Assembly: GCF_000287055.2 (NCBI RefSeq)
Contig: NZ_AJYQ02000030.1
Span: 1-64,000, forward strand
Reading direction: 5' to 3'
Source: Vibrio genomosp. F10 str. ZF-129
Lineage (GTDB): Bacteria; Pseudomonadota; Gammaproteobacteria; Enterobacterales; Vibrionaceae
Length of the DNA stretch: 64,000 nucleotides
Of this stretch, positions 8,464 to 16,210 are shown piece after piece. The position numbers and the translations under genes were made by a program. Below the pieces are notes generated by a model. That model did not search any database. It had not been told where the DNA came from and worked only from the letters and a program-made list of their open reading frames with translations. The first letter of the stretch is position 1, and every line of letters begins with the position of its first letter.

Positions 8464-8817
8464 CTAGTAGTCTTCTTTTGTCAGATGCCATCCCGATCTA
8501 TATTTGCACTTATAGGCACGCAAGCTAATACCCTGTTCTTCGTAGATGATCTCCGCTCTAAGCTGAGCTTCTCGTTTAGAACGATAAGAATCCTTGTAAA
8601 GCCCGTCTCTACCAGTACAACGGTCGCATTTTTTAGTTGGCGTTAGTCTATTCCTTGGAGACAAGTGCCAAAGGCCACACTTGGTGCAATTGTATGGAGT
8701 TAAATCATTATCGTAATTCTCCTTGGAATACTCTGCTGCATTTTTAGCATCTTCTTCGGTGTAATATTCAGATAAGGGGTGACCGGACATTTTGCTAAAG
8801 CATGTTTCACTTTTCAT
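8464..8817 (-). CDS. small zinc-ribbon-like protein with an internal duplication, viperin partner
   Basis: A 117-residue protein of unknown function. It is built of two similar halves. The first runs from YYTEEDAKNAAEYSKENY to the cysteine motif YNCTKCGLWHL; the second from YRSKREAQLRAEIIYEEQ to YKCKYRSGWHL. In the first half CTKC, with CDRC about 20 residues later, could bind zinc; in the second half the second cysteine of the pair is replaced (CKYR). It follows the viperin gene by 10 bases with an exceptionally strong Shine-Dalgarno site (AAGGAGGT at about 8820-8827), so the two are co-transcribed. A nucleic-acid or nucleotide-related accessory role is possible but is inference. Confidence 0.75.
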   Translation of the reverse strand: MKSETCFSKMSGHPLSEYYTEEDAKNAAEYSKENYDNDLTPYNCTKCGLWHLSPRNRLTPTKKCDRCTGRDGLYKDSYRSKREAQLRAEIIYEEQGISLRAYKCKYRSGWHLTKEDY

Positions 8818-8827
8818 TCAGACCTCC

Positions 8828-9742
8828 TTAAAGCTCTACAACATCGATATCAGCTTTACGATATCTTGAAGCAAAGGTTCTAGGATTAAACTCTATTTGA
8901 GTTAGAGCATTCTCTACACCACATAGATTAATGCTCTCGCTGAATGTATATCCTACTTTGTTGGCGAAATTTTGGTAAAAACGACCTTGTGGGTCAATCA
9001 TCAAGTATGACTCTGTCATCGTAGAGTTAGATTCTGAAAAGATAGGTAACCCCAGCCCACTGTGCCTTTCGACGAAGCTGTCAAACTGCCTTTTAGAGAT
9101 GAGTAGTTCATCGTTACCATTTGGCATTACATGCAAAATTTTCCATTTGTAGGGCTTCAGTTCCATCATAAGCTCAGAGAAATCTTCGTCTAAATTAACG
9201 CTATTCACGACCGTATTAACCTTTGTCTTGATACCTTTTTGAGACTGGGTAAGGTTCGCTAATGCCCGCTTCAGATCTTCAGTTCCGAAAGAGTTTCCTT
9301 TTCTGTCTTTTCTCCCAATTTTGTCCCGAGTGTCTAATCTTTGGCTGTCAAAGCTAATTCCGATCATATCTAGTGTATTTTCAGGCAAAGCTAATTTACT
9401 GTTAACTAAGTAATGCCCGTTAGTTATGATTGATGTCTTAAAGCCTTTTTGTTTTGCCAACTTCAAAGCAGTGATAAAAGTGTTTCCAAGCATCATTGGT
9501 TCACCACCCGCAAAATTAAGGCGAACTCTCTCGTAACCAAGCTCGTCTTTTAAGGTTGGAGTGCCTTTGATGAAATAGTCAGCAAGGTTATCTAATAACG
9601 TAGCAACTTTTTGACTGGAACGATGGAGTTCATTAGGGCGTCCCCATTTGGCGAAGCAGTATTTACAACCGTAATTACAGACTTCTGTCAGGTGCCAATT
9701 GATGACTAGTTCTTTTGTTTTGCCAGGTTGGATAGTTGTCAT
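8828..9742 (-). CDS. prokaryotic viperin (pVip), antiviral radical SAM enzyme
   Basis: Radical SAM enzyme of the viperin family. Characterised members convert nucleoside triphosphates to 3'-deoxy-3',4'-didehydro forms that terminate viral RNA synthesis. The 304-residue protein has the 4Fe-4S triad CNYGCKYC (Cys22, Cys26, Cys29), the SAM-binding NFAGGEP (76-82), ISFDS (129-133), the viperin-type KVNTVVN (174-180) and the C-terminal segment MIDPQGRFYQN. These, with WHLTEVCNYGC and WKILHVMPNGND, fit pVip better than other radical SAM groups. I prefer the ATG at 9742, which has AGGA eight bases upstream; an ATG at 9757 would add five residues. No nucleotide kinase partner is seen. Which nucleotide is modified cannot be told from the sequence. 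Confidence 0.87.
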   Translation of the reverse strand: MTTIQPGKTKELVINWHLTEVCNYGCKYCFAKWGRPNELHRSSQKVATLLDNLADYFIKGTPTLKDELGYERVRLNFAGGEPMMLGNTFITALKLAKQKGFKTSIITNGHYLVNSKLALPENTLDMIGISFDSQRLDTRDKIGRKDRKGNSFGTEDLKRALANLTQSQKGIKTKVNTVVNSVNLDEDFSELMMELKPYKWKILHVMPNGNDELLISKRQFDSFVERHSGLGLPIFSESNSTMTESYLMIDPQGRFYQNFANKVGYTFSESINLCGVENALTQIEFNPRTFASRYRKADIDVVEL

Positions 9743-9776
9743 GGTTTTGTTCCTCATGTATACAAGAGGCTCAATT

Positions 9777-9881
9777 ATGAAAACATCAGCTCTGTGGAAG
9801 AATGAAAAGCAAAGTCCCCCCCCCCCCTTAAACCCAAGAGAGGAGGTCGCTTTAAAGTCTGTTTTTGAAGCTGAAAAATAA
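9777..9881 (+). CDS. 34-residue leader frame containing a poly-C tract
   Basis: A short frame, MKTSALWKNEKQSPPPPLNP and onward to FEAEK, with a strong Shine-Dalgarno site (AAGAGG at 9764-9769, seven bases upstream). Twelve consecutive C bases encode the four prolines. The ankyrin gene starts 17 bases after the stop. Losing or gaining C bases would shift the frame to stops at 9829 or 9866, changing the C-terminus but not fusing it to the ankyrin frame. It could be a leader peptide whose translation is coupled to the next gene, or a chance frame. Its start lies only 34 bases from the start of the divergent viperin gene. Confidence 0.45.
   Translation: MKTSALWKNEKQSPPPPLNPREEVALKSVFEAEK
9816..9827 (+). 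repeat. homopolymeric tract of 12 C
   Basis: Twelve consecutive C (12 G on the minus strand). Tracts of this length slip readily during replication and often mediate phase variation. This one lies within the 34-codon frame and about 75-85 bases upstream of the viperin start codon. A weak viperin promoter candidate with the -10-like hexamer CATAAT lies at about 9773-9778, so tract length could also alter upstream promoter geometry. Confidence 0.9.
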
Positions 9882-9898
9882 AAGAAAATGGGTGTTCA

Positions 9899-12589
9899 GT
9901 GGCGACTTTTCCAACCTTCGAATCGGTACTTCTACAGATTGCCAAAGCGCTTGGTGCTAATCGCAAGATGACTTCAAAATCGAAATCCAAGTTTAAATAT
10001 GTCGATATGTCTATGGACAATTTGTCCGAGACCTGGGAAAGCATCTTGAGTGAAATTGCTGATGCTCTTGGGCTTGATGACGGTGTCAAAGACGATTTGA
10101 TTTCTAATATCTTTGCTGATTACCAGATGCACAAGGCCATTGAGCTTGATATCTATTCTTCGAGGGCGACACAAAGAAAAATCATTTGGCAATACTTGGC
10201 AAGAGTCCTTGTACCCGCTCTGGCAAGGCATACAGTATTTTGGCAAATAGAATCAAAAATGGATGAAGGCATGCCTGGTGGAAGATTCTGGTATCTTCCT
10301 GCTGTTGACTCGCCGGTTGAACCTACCCAACTCTATCTTCCTGTTCCGCAAGTCTTGGATTGGTTAATTGATTTAATTCAAGACTCTAACGTAACTATTG
10401 CCAGTAACCTTGAAGACGATTTACGTATTTATGATAGTTCCGGCACAGTACTAAAGAACCTATACAATTGGCAAAAAGCAAAGAGTACTCCTGAGATTTC
10501 AAGTATTAATAATACGTTTCCGGATGAAGTAAAAATTCAGTTCTTAGGTTGCTTTGAACCTGATAAAAAGTCCCCGAAATTCGAACAGGCACTGGCGTTT
10601 ATTGAAAAAAAAGGATTGCAGCCAGGCGTTCTACAGCATGAAATTGCCATCAATGAAGCTGATTTAAAACGAATCATAAATACGGAATGCTCAGTAGAGG
10701 AAGAGCAAGATTTCGTGCAAAAGCTGAAGTTTCGCTACCAGGCTCCAAGTACTAAAACAATACGTCGCAGATTGCTCATGGCCAGAGCGATTCAAGAGGG
10801 ATATGAGCAACTAGTTAAATTCCTAACGCCCACAATTGATAAGTTATGCATTGACTTAAATGAGAACAAGGCACTTCAACTAGTCCAGCTTTATAACGAC
10901 GTTTATAATCGTACACTTGATGCTCATCTAGAGAAGCGACATATAGACGGTAAACTAAGAGAGTTTGCTGAGAATGAATATTTCACAGAAAACCTTTCCC
11001 CTTTCTTGCGTTACGATTTATTGCTTGCTTTTACTTCAGACAATGAACAACCGGCTCTGTTGGTCTCTGATCAACTCAATAGTATTTTTAGTCGTCATGG
11101 TGAAGAAGATAACCTCGACAATATTTTACCGACATCTGAAGACGATATTAAGTTGATGGTGAATGTTATAAGGGAACAGGGACAGCAATCAAATAATTAC
11201 TTTATTCAATTACAAGCCTTAGTGGAGAAGTTAGCGCAAAACAAAGCCCCATATAAGCAACTGCAAAAAATGGATGATTTTGAAGTTGTATATGGAGCAA
11301 TGGGCCACCATTATCCCATCCCCAAAATCTGTGAAATGATAATAGGAAGATTGAATGAACTAGAAACGACGCCTGAGCAATCGATGAAGCGTATATTGCT
11401 AGAGCTTGAATATCATTTGCTCATCAAATTGTTTGATTCAAAGACAGAAGGAAAAGTCAGTGTTCTGATTGAGGAAGCGAAAGGAAATGATGATTATGAG
11501 TGCTCAAAAGCACAAGTACTCCGGTTTGAAGCATTTCACTTTATTGCTCAGAATAAACTTTCTGACGCAGAGAAAAACCTCAATATAGCTATTGATGAAT
11601 GCAAAAAATACAGCTTTGGCAAACTTCGTGGGGACTTGGCGAGAGATGCATTTGCACTCGCTATCGCAAATCAAAAGCTTATTCCAAACAACCATGAGAA
11701 GTACTTCAGGGATATGATTCACTGGGGGAATTTAGATGGCACAAACAAAATTGATATTTATAATGTTTCGCGAGAACTACATGAATATTTTTGGGAAAGC
11801 CTATATAAGTTCTACCCTGGTTATAAACCACTCTTTGCTACCTCTCGCAGTGATTTCGAAGCCTTCAGTCGTGACATACTGCCATGCATTGAAAACAATA
11901 ATCCTATTGCCCAATTACTCAAAAAGCACAAAGATCTTAAAAAGAAGCAATTGAAATATCCGCAAGCAGATAGTGTCATCATGCTTATGATGAAGATGAG
12001 CTATGAAATGCTAGGTAAACTAAGGTATTACAGGCAGAGTATGCCGCCTGAAGTCGAGAGTGAGATACATAGCGTTCTTATCGGGATAATTAAGGCTGTC
12101 CGGGAAATTGTTCAAGAATGGCCAGATATTGTTAATGTTTCTGATTTCAAACAGCAAACACCTCTGATGCTTGCTGCTCACAACAAAGATTACGAAACTG
12201 TAGAAGTATTGCTAAAAGCAAATGCAGATACTGATCTGAGAGACTTTACTGGCAGAACGGCACTTCATTCATCTGCTGCAAGTCGATGTTTAAAGTCTGC
12301 TTCACTTTTATTGGAGTTTGGTTGTGACGGAAAGGTTGTAAACGTGGATGGTTCTACAGCATTACATACGGCAGTTCGTTTTGGGGAGGTTCCGATCGTA
12401 AAACTAATAATAGAAAAGCAACCTGATCTACTTGAAATTAGAGATTCGAACGGAATTTCTCCTAAAGAGTTAGCCAGCAGAATTGCTTCTGATTATGATT
12501 TGTACCAGTACCTAAATGGCTACTTTAAGTCAGAAGGTAGAACAGTTGTATCTCACAGTAAATATAAACAATTACTGGATATATTATAA
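9899..12589 (+). CDS. large ankyrin-repeat protein of unknown function, defence-island gene
   Basis: An 896-residue protein I cannot assign to a named family. The N-terminus repeats a short amphipathic helix (FESVLLQIAKALG near residue 8 and WESILSEIADALG near 45). The middle 500 residues are helical, with a TPR-like patch near 540-600 (SDAEKNLNIAIDECKK). The C-terminus has about four ankyrin repeats from residue 750, for example QTPLMLAAHNKDYETVEVLL, GRTALHSSAASRCLKSASLL and GSTALHTAVRFGEVPIVKLI. No Walker A, nuclease or protease motif is visible. The GTG at 9899 has only a weak ribosome site; the ATG at 9968 is an alternative that would drop the first repeat. Its position suggests a defence or toxin role, but that is inference. 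Confidence 0.75.
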   Translation: MATFPTFESVLLQIAKALGANRKMTSKSKSKFKYVDMSMDNLSETWESILSEIADALGLDDGVKDDLISNIFADYQMHKAIELDIYSSRATQRKIIWQYLARVLVPALARHTVFWQIESKMDEGMPGGRFWYLPAVDSPVEPTQLYLPVPQVLDWLIDLIQDSNVTIASNLEDDLRIYDSSGTVLKNLYNWQKAKSTPEISSINNTFPDEVKIQFLGCFEPDKKSPKFEQALAFIEKKGLQPGVLQHEIAINEADLKRIINTECSVEEEQDFVQKLKFRYQAPSTKTIRRRLLMARAIQEGYEQLVKFLTPTIDKLCIDLNENKALQLVQLYNDVYNRTLDAHLEKRHIDGKLREFAENEYFTENLSPFLRYDLLLAFTSDNEQPALLVSDQLNSIFSRHGEEDNLDNILPTSEDDIKLMVNVIREQGQQSNNYFIQLQALVEKLAQNKAPYKQLQKMDDFEVVYGAMGHHYPIPKICEMIIGRLNELETTPEQSMKRILLELEYHLLIKLFDSKTEGKVSVLIEEAKGNDDYECSKAQVLRFEAFHFIAQNKLSDAEKNLNIAIDECKKYSFGKLRGDLARDAFALAIANQKLIPNNHEKYFRDMIHWGNLDGTNKIDIYNVSRELHEYFWESLYKFYPGYKPLFATSRSDFEAFSRDILPCIENNNPIAQLLKKHKDLKKKQLKYPQADSVIMLMMKMSYEMLGKLRYYRQSMPPEVESEIHSVLIGIIKAVREIVQEWPDIVNVSDFKQQTPLMLAAHNKDYETVEVLLKANADTDLRDFTGRTALHSSAASRCLKSASLLLEFGCDGKVVNVDGSTALHTAVRFGEVPIVKLIIEKQPDLLEIRDSNGISPKELASRIASDYDLYQYLNGYFKSEGRTVVSHSKYKQLLDIL

Positions 12590-13039
12590 GGTCAAAAACA
12601 GGCACTACGTTCACTACTAGAGCACTCCAAAAACTCAGGAAAGTATCAGGTGATCTGCCTCTTGTGATACTAAACTCTCGACTAAATGAGTGTCTCAATA
12701 CTTTAGCTAATTCATTTTTTGCTAAATTAGAATAAACGCAACTCAGAAATGTCCAGATGCGTGCTGACGGGGCATGAAACATAAAAATGGCCCATTTCAA
12801 GCTGGAGTTTTGTTCATACATATCTTATTACATACATTTTTCATACTAAAAGTTATCCATTCTTATAATTCTGTTGGCGGTGAATTCTGAGATGTATCAC
12901 GAGGGTAAATTCAACATACCAAAAAGGTTTATAAATACTAACAAACCAATTTTATATCCATATATTGAGTATTTACTATCTTATTGATTTAGTACAAGTA
13001 TAATGAGGTCATCCCAATTATTGAGTAATCAATTGACGC
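12590..13039. other. 450-base AT-rich interval upstream of the methyltransferase/RT operon
   Basis: No supported gene. A minus-strand frame of 98 codons (12525-12821) overlaps the end of the ankyrin gene and has no ribosome site, so I do not call it. I have a vague recollection of similar sequence recurring in Vibrio genomes, which would make it an interspersed repeat; this is unverified. A short dyad AAATGGCCCATTT lies near 12785. The interval must hold the promoter of the RT operon and is long enough for a non-coding RNA of the kind used by some defence reverse transcriptases. Confidence 0.4.
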
Positions 13040-13936
13040 ATGACACTTCACCCGCTAGTTAACGAACAGAAGCAATTGATATTGCCACCTGAGTTGGCAC
13101 GAATATTTGTCGAAAAGCTAAAGGCCATGGACAAATATGATGAGGCATCAGAATACATTCGAAGAGAAGATGGCGAAGGTCCGATTGGGGGAGATACCCT
13201 TAAGGCAACAGAAGAGCATTTCTGTACTCGTTTTTCAAACTCTTGCATTCGTCTTCAATATGTAATGATTGACCCTGATAAAAAATTTGTAGAAGCAGCA
13301 AGTCAATTTAGTACATCTTTCTTCAATGGAGACGTCTGCCTGGTAGATATCCCTTGTGGTACCGGAGCAGGTTCATTATCTTTGCTCCATACCCTATGCG
13401 ACTTACGCGACGCAGAACTAGCGCCGACCACAAAGCTTAATGTACACATTTACGCAGCAGACTACTCAAACCACGTTTCAGATATTTTCTCGGATTTGAT
13501 AAATGCCTCTCTATCTCGGTTTGCTGCATGTAATATACATGTGACGTATGAGATTAATCATTGGGATGCGTTCGATATAACATCTACTTCTAACCTTGTT
13601 GATAACGTCAAAGCTATAAAATGTGAAGAATATTTTATTTTAGTTTCTGCATTTAATGGTATCGGTCATGACAAATATCAAGAGATCAAACCATCATTAG
13701 ACTTAATTCAAGGTTCATTTGCTAATCGGAACTTTACTTTGATACATATCGAGCCAAGCTCAAAGAAAGGTATGAAATTTTTGGATCTTATTGAGGGGGC
13801 AGTATCTACAATATTTAAAGGCAAGATATTTAGTAAAATCATGAATATCAAACCACGTTTTGAATGGGTCGACCCAGTTAATGGTCGCGTTGTACAAAGC
13901 TCTGTTTCTGTTCATTTAAATACGAGGAGTGAGTAA
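13040..13936 (+). CDS. SAM-dependent methyltransferase-like protein, RT partner
   Basis: A 298-residue protein with a class I methyltransferase-like motif I, LVDIPCGTGAGSLSL (residues 101-115), after a 95-residue N-terminal region. The following strand NVHIYAADYS could be motif II with an acidic residue contacting the SAM ribose. Later segments (HWDAFDI, then EEYFILVSAFNGIG) fit the alternating Rossmann pattern. No DPPY/NPPY amino-methylase motif or PC motif is seen, so the substrate is unknown and catalysis is unproven. Its TAA overlaps the reverse transcriptase ATG by one base (TAATG), with AGGAG just upstream, so the two are translationally coupled and should form one functional unit. Confidence 0.65.
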   Translation: MTLHPLVNEQKQLILPPELARIFVEKLKAMDKYDEASEYIRREDGEGPIGGDTLKATEEHFCTRFSNSCIRLQYVMIDPDKKFVEAASQFSTSFFNGDVCLVDIPCGTGAGSLSLLHTLCDLRDAELAPTTKLNVHIYAADYSNHVSDIFSDLINASLSRFAACNIHVTYEINHWDAFDITSTSNLVDNVKAIKCEEYFILVSAFNGIGHDKYQEIKPSLDLIQGSFANRNFTLIHIEPSSKKGMKFLDLIEGAVSTIFKGKIFSKIMNIKPRFEWVDPVNGRVVQSSVSVHLNTRSE

Positions 13937-15612
13937 TGAGCGTTGCAAAGAAAATTGCAGTTCGAGCAATCAACAATTATAAGTATGTCTCGCCAATTAC
14001 CTGCCTCGGAATCAAATGTCTACTGAACCAATTCGATGATAAGAGCATTGATTCGATGCTACCAAAGCTCTTAGACAGAAAGCTAAAAGTCAGTCATTCG
14101 TTTGATAAACGCAAGTATCAAATATACAAGGATGGTCTGCAGGATAAAACATATCGTTCGATGTATGTCCCTTCACCTACTAATGCATTAATTGAATCGA
14201 CTTTTTTATATCGGTTATCCGATAGTGATTACGACGTATCGAAATCAGTTTTTAGCTATCAGTTGCCAAGATCCGGGGCCAAATCTTTTAGTAGTTTTGA
14301 AAACTACTTCAAGATGTACACCAAAATGAATGATGGGATAACCACATTCATGAATGATAATAAAAATGAAGGCGTTTTGATCGTTGATATTAAGAAGTTT
14401 TATTCATCTATAGATGATGGTAAAGCTCTAAATGAATTTGACAGACGTCACGGAAAGCTAAATTTATTACGAGATGCCGTGGTTGCTGACGACGGTGGTT
14501 TGACTATTGGAATAAACTTTTCGCATATAGTAGCACAAGAGTATTTACGTGAATTCGATAACCTTATGGTTGCTCAATTTGGTCAAAGATACTTTAGGTA
14601 TGTCGACGACATTTCAATACCTTGTGACCGAGATGAATTAGACACTATCGTCGCTTATATAAAGAATTACTTACCACAAGAGCTTAGCGTCAATATGGAT
14701 AAGTTAGATTTTATCACGAGTGAGAATTGGTCAAATTTAGTTGAAAGTCAAAGTGATCAAAATAATCACATCAAGTTTTTTGAAATAGTTAACCTATTCA
14801 TTTCAGGTAACTTAGACCGATTAGATGCTCTAGAGTCTCACTTACGCAATAAGAATATATTTCTGCCAATTAACCGAGTGCGAAGTGATGTAACGACTCA
14901 TAGCTTTGATTATTTTTTGAAACATATAAGCAAAATAGATATTTTCAGGACAAACCCAAGACGTTGGACGTTCAAGCATTTCGACCAATTTTTATTGAAG
15001 CGTAAAGAGTACCACTTAAACAGCCTAAAGTGCGTGATTAAAGGTTTTGGCCATGACCTAGATTCCAAGAAAGTAAAAGCACGGATTTGTATTAGAAATA
15101 TCAACTTTCATTTAAGCAGCTTGTACTATCTGCTAAATGATGAAGAGCTGTTAAAAGTTGCGAAAATATTACCAGAGCATGAAGGACTGTACCCAGCGCA
15201 GTGCATTATTTCTTGTTTAGTAGAGCATACGTTTGAGAGTTTAGTTAAGCTTAGTGCAAAGCATGTGAGTCTCTTGGCAGAGCTTTGGATATCTCGCGGC
15301 AAAGTCCCTTGCCAGTTTACTTGCTCAATCGAGGATTCAGACTTTATAGAAAACATTACTTACTTAAAGTTAATGAATGTTATTACTTTTAATTTAGAAG
15401 AAGCCAAGTCGTGTCTTGAGAAAGAGTCTTCAGATTTTCTTTCTGCAGTCTTTGATAAAGAAACTAGAATAGAGGCGCCATCTGATTACAACGAAGAATT
15501 GCAGAGCTTATTGATTAAATACACTGAGCAAGAATTGAAAGCACTAATACTTAAACCCCTAGATGTTGCTTTAGAAGCCAATTATTCTCTAGAAAGTTAT
15601 TCTTTGTATTAG
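13936..15612 (+). CDS. reverse transcriptase, probable defence-associated (DRT/Abi-like)
   Basis: A 558-residue protein with a reverse transcriptase palm in the first 260 residues: VLIVDIKKFYSSID (catalytic Asp151), the substrate-loop/domain 4 segment LTIGINFSHIVAQEYLREFD (190-208), the RYVDD box (221-225, the two catalytic aspartates) and LSVNMDKLDFIT. The remaining 300 residues are helical and resemble the alpha-repeat C-terminus of Abi and class 2 unknown-group RTs. Retron hallmarks (NAxxH, VTG) and group II intron maturase domains are not seen. Coupled by a TAATG overlap to the methyltransferase-like gene, and followed by a terminator hairpin. Known relatives synthesise DNA during phage infection. 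The subtype cannot be named from sequence alone. Confidence 0.85.
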   Translation: MSVAKKIAVRAINNYKYVSPITCLGIKCLLNQFDDKSIDSMLPKLLDRKLKVSHSFDKRKYQIYKDGLQDKTYRSMYVPSPTNALIESTFLYRLSDSDYDVSKSVFSYQLPRSGAKSFSSFENYFKMYTKMNDGITTFMNDNKNEGVLIVDIKKFYSSIDDGKALNEFDRRHGKLNLLRDAVVADDGGLTIGINFSHIVAQEYLREFDNLMVAQFGQRYFRYVDDISIPCDRDELDTIVAYIKNYLPQELSVNMDKLDFITSENWSNLVESQSDQNNHIKFFEIVNLFISGNLDRLDALESHLRNKNIFLPINRVRSDVTTHSFDYFLKHISKIDIFRTNPRRWTFKHFDQFLLKRKEYHLNSLKCVIKGFGHDLDSKKVKARICIRNINFHLSSLYYLLNDEELLKVAKILPEHEGLYPAQCIISCLVEHTFESLVKLSAKHVSLLAELWISRGKVPCQFTCSIEDSDFIENITYLKLMNVITFNLEEAKSCLEKESSDFLSAVFDKETRIEAPSDYNEELQSLLIKYTEQELKALILKPLDVALEANYSLESYSLY

Positions 15613-15641
15613 ACAAAAATTGTCGAGTACTGATTCTCCAA

Positions 15642-15678
15642 ATAAAGAAGCCGAAATCAATGAGTTTGGCTTCTTTAT
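15642..15678 (+). terminator. terminator after the reverse transcriptase gene
   Basis: Arms ATAAAGAAGCCGAAA (15642-15656) and TTTGGCTTCTTTAT (15665-15678) pair fully except for one bulged G, with an 8-base loop. The symmetric A/T-rich arms could serve either strand. It is 30 bases after the RT stop. Confidence 0.75.
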
Positions 15679-16204
15679 CCTTGATATGATCAACAAAGAA
15701 GGATCGGTTAATCCACCAAACAAGGTACCTCTTTATTATAATCAAAGACACCTTCTGCAATAGCCATTGTACGGTGAATTTGCCCACCTATTTACAGAGG
15801 AGCAAAGTACACCCACAGCCATCTGCAACTCTTGACGTTATCCGAAGACAATTATTAGGACTGAATCTCTAAGTAAGTTTTGTCCAGGTGCTACTCAGCA
15901 ACGTTCATCGCTAGTTTGTGATCACCAAGGGATTCTATCGTACTTTAATTACCAAGCGAAAATAACAAGAACTGCTTTTGGTAACAAAACTCGCCATCGA
16001 GAAACTCTCCTACTTCACAGGACATAACTGATTAACCAGAACCATCGAATATCTATTGTTGACCAATAACACTATAAATTTTTAGAAATCTTGTATTCAA
16101 TATATTGGTTTCAACCAATATTGATTAGAATAATGCTCCTTTTTTAGAAATGCATAAACTCATTACAAACAACCAGTTGGATTTTTTCTAAATTCTAAGA
16201 ATAA
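15679..16204. other. 526-base non-coding stretch at the right edge of the island
   Basis: I find no supported gene. The stretch is AT-rich, especially 16020-16204. It contains a perfect 9-bp dyad with a 2-base centre at 16102-16121 (ATATTGGTT TC AACCAATAT), which looks like a protein-binding site rather than a terminator. It ends at the truncated 5' end of the YeiW-like gene, so the island junction is probably near 16200-16210. Confidence 0.5.
16102..16121. promoter_or_regulatory. perfect dyad, possible operator
   Basis: ATATTGGTT and AACCAATAT flank a TC centre. The loop is too short and the tail unsuitable for a terminator. The binding protein is unknown; an island repressor or a chromosomal regulator of the YeiW-like gene are possibilities. 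Confidence 0.4.
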
Positions 16205-16210
16205 GGGTAT

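Noticed and set aside
9777..12589. Poly-C slippage fusing the leader frame to the ankyrin protein
   Set aside because: In the ankyrin frame there are stops at 9866-9868 and 9872-9874 between the tract and the start, and the third frame stops at 9829, so no tract length gives a fusion.
12525..12821. A 98-codon minus-strand frame after the ankyrin gene
   Set aside because: It overlaps the end of a well-supported gene, lacks a ribosome site and has no domain-like pattern. It may be part of an interspersed repeat, which I could not verify.
13936..15612. Reading the RT as a retron
   Set aside because: The NAxxH and VTG retron motifs are not visible, and I cannot identify an msr-msd structure with inverted repeats upstream.
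4981..16210. Flanking direct repeats marking integration of the island
   Set aside because: Only a vague similarity (TAAGAA..GGG..TATG) between about 4993 and 16195 was seen, too weak to call; there is no integrase or tRNA.
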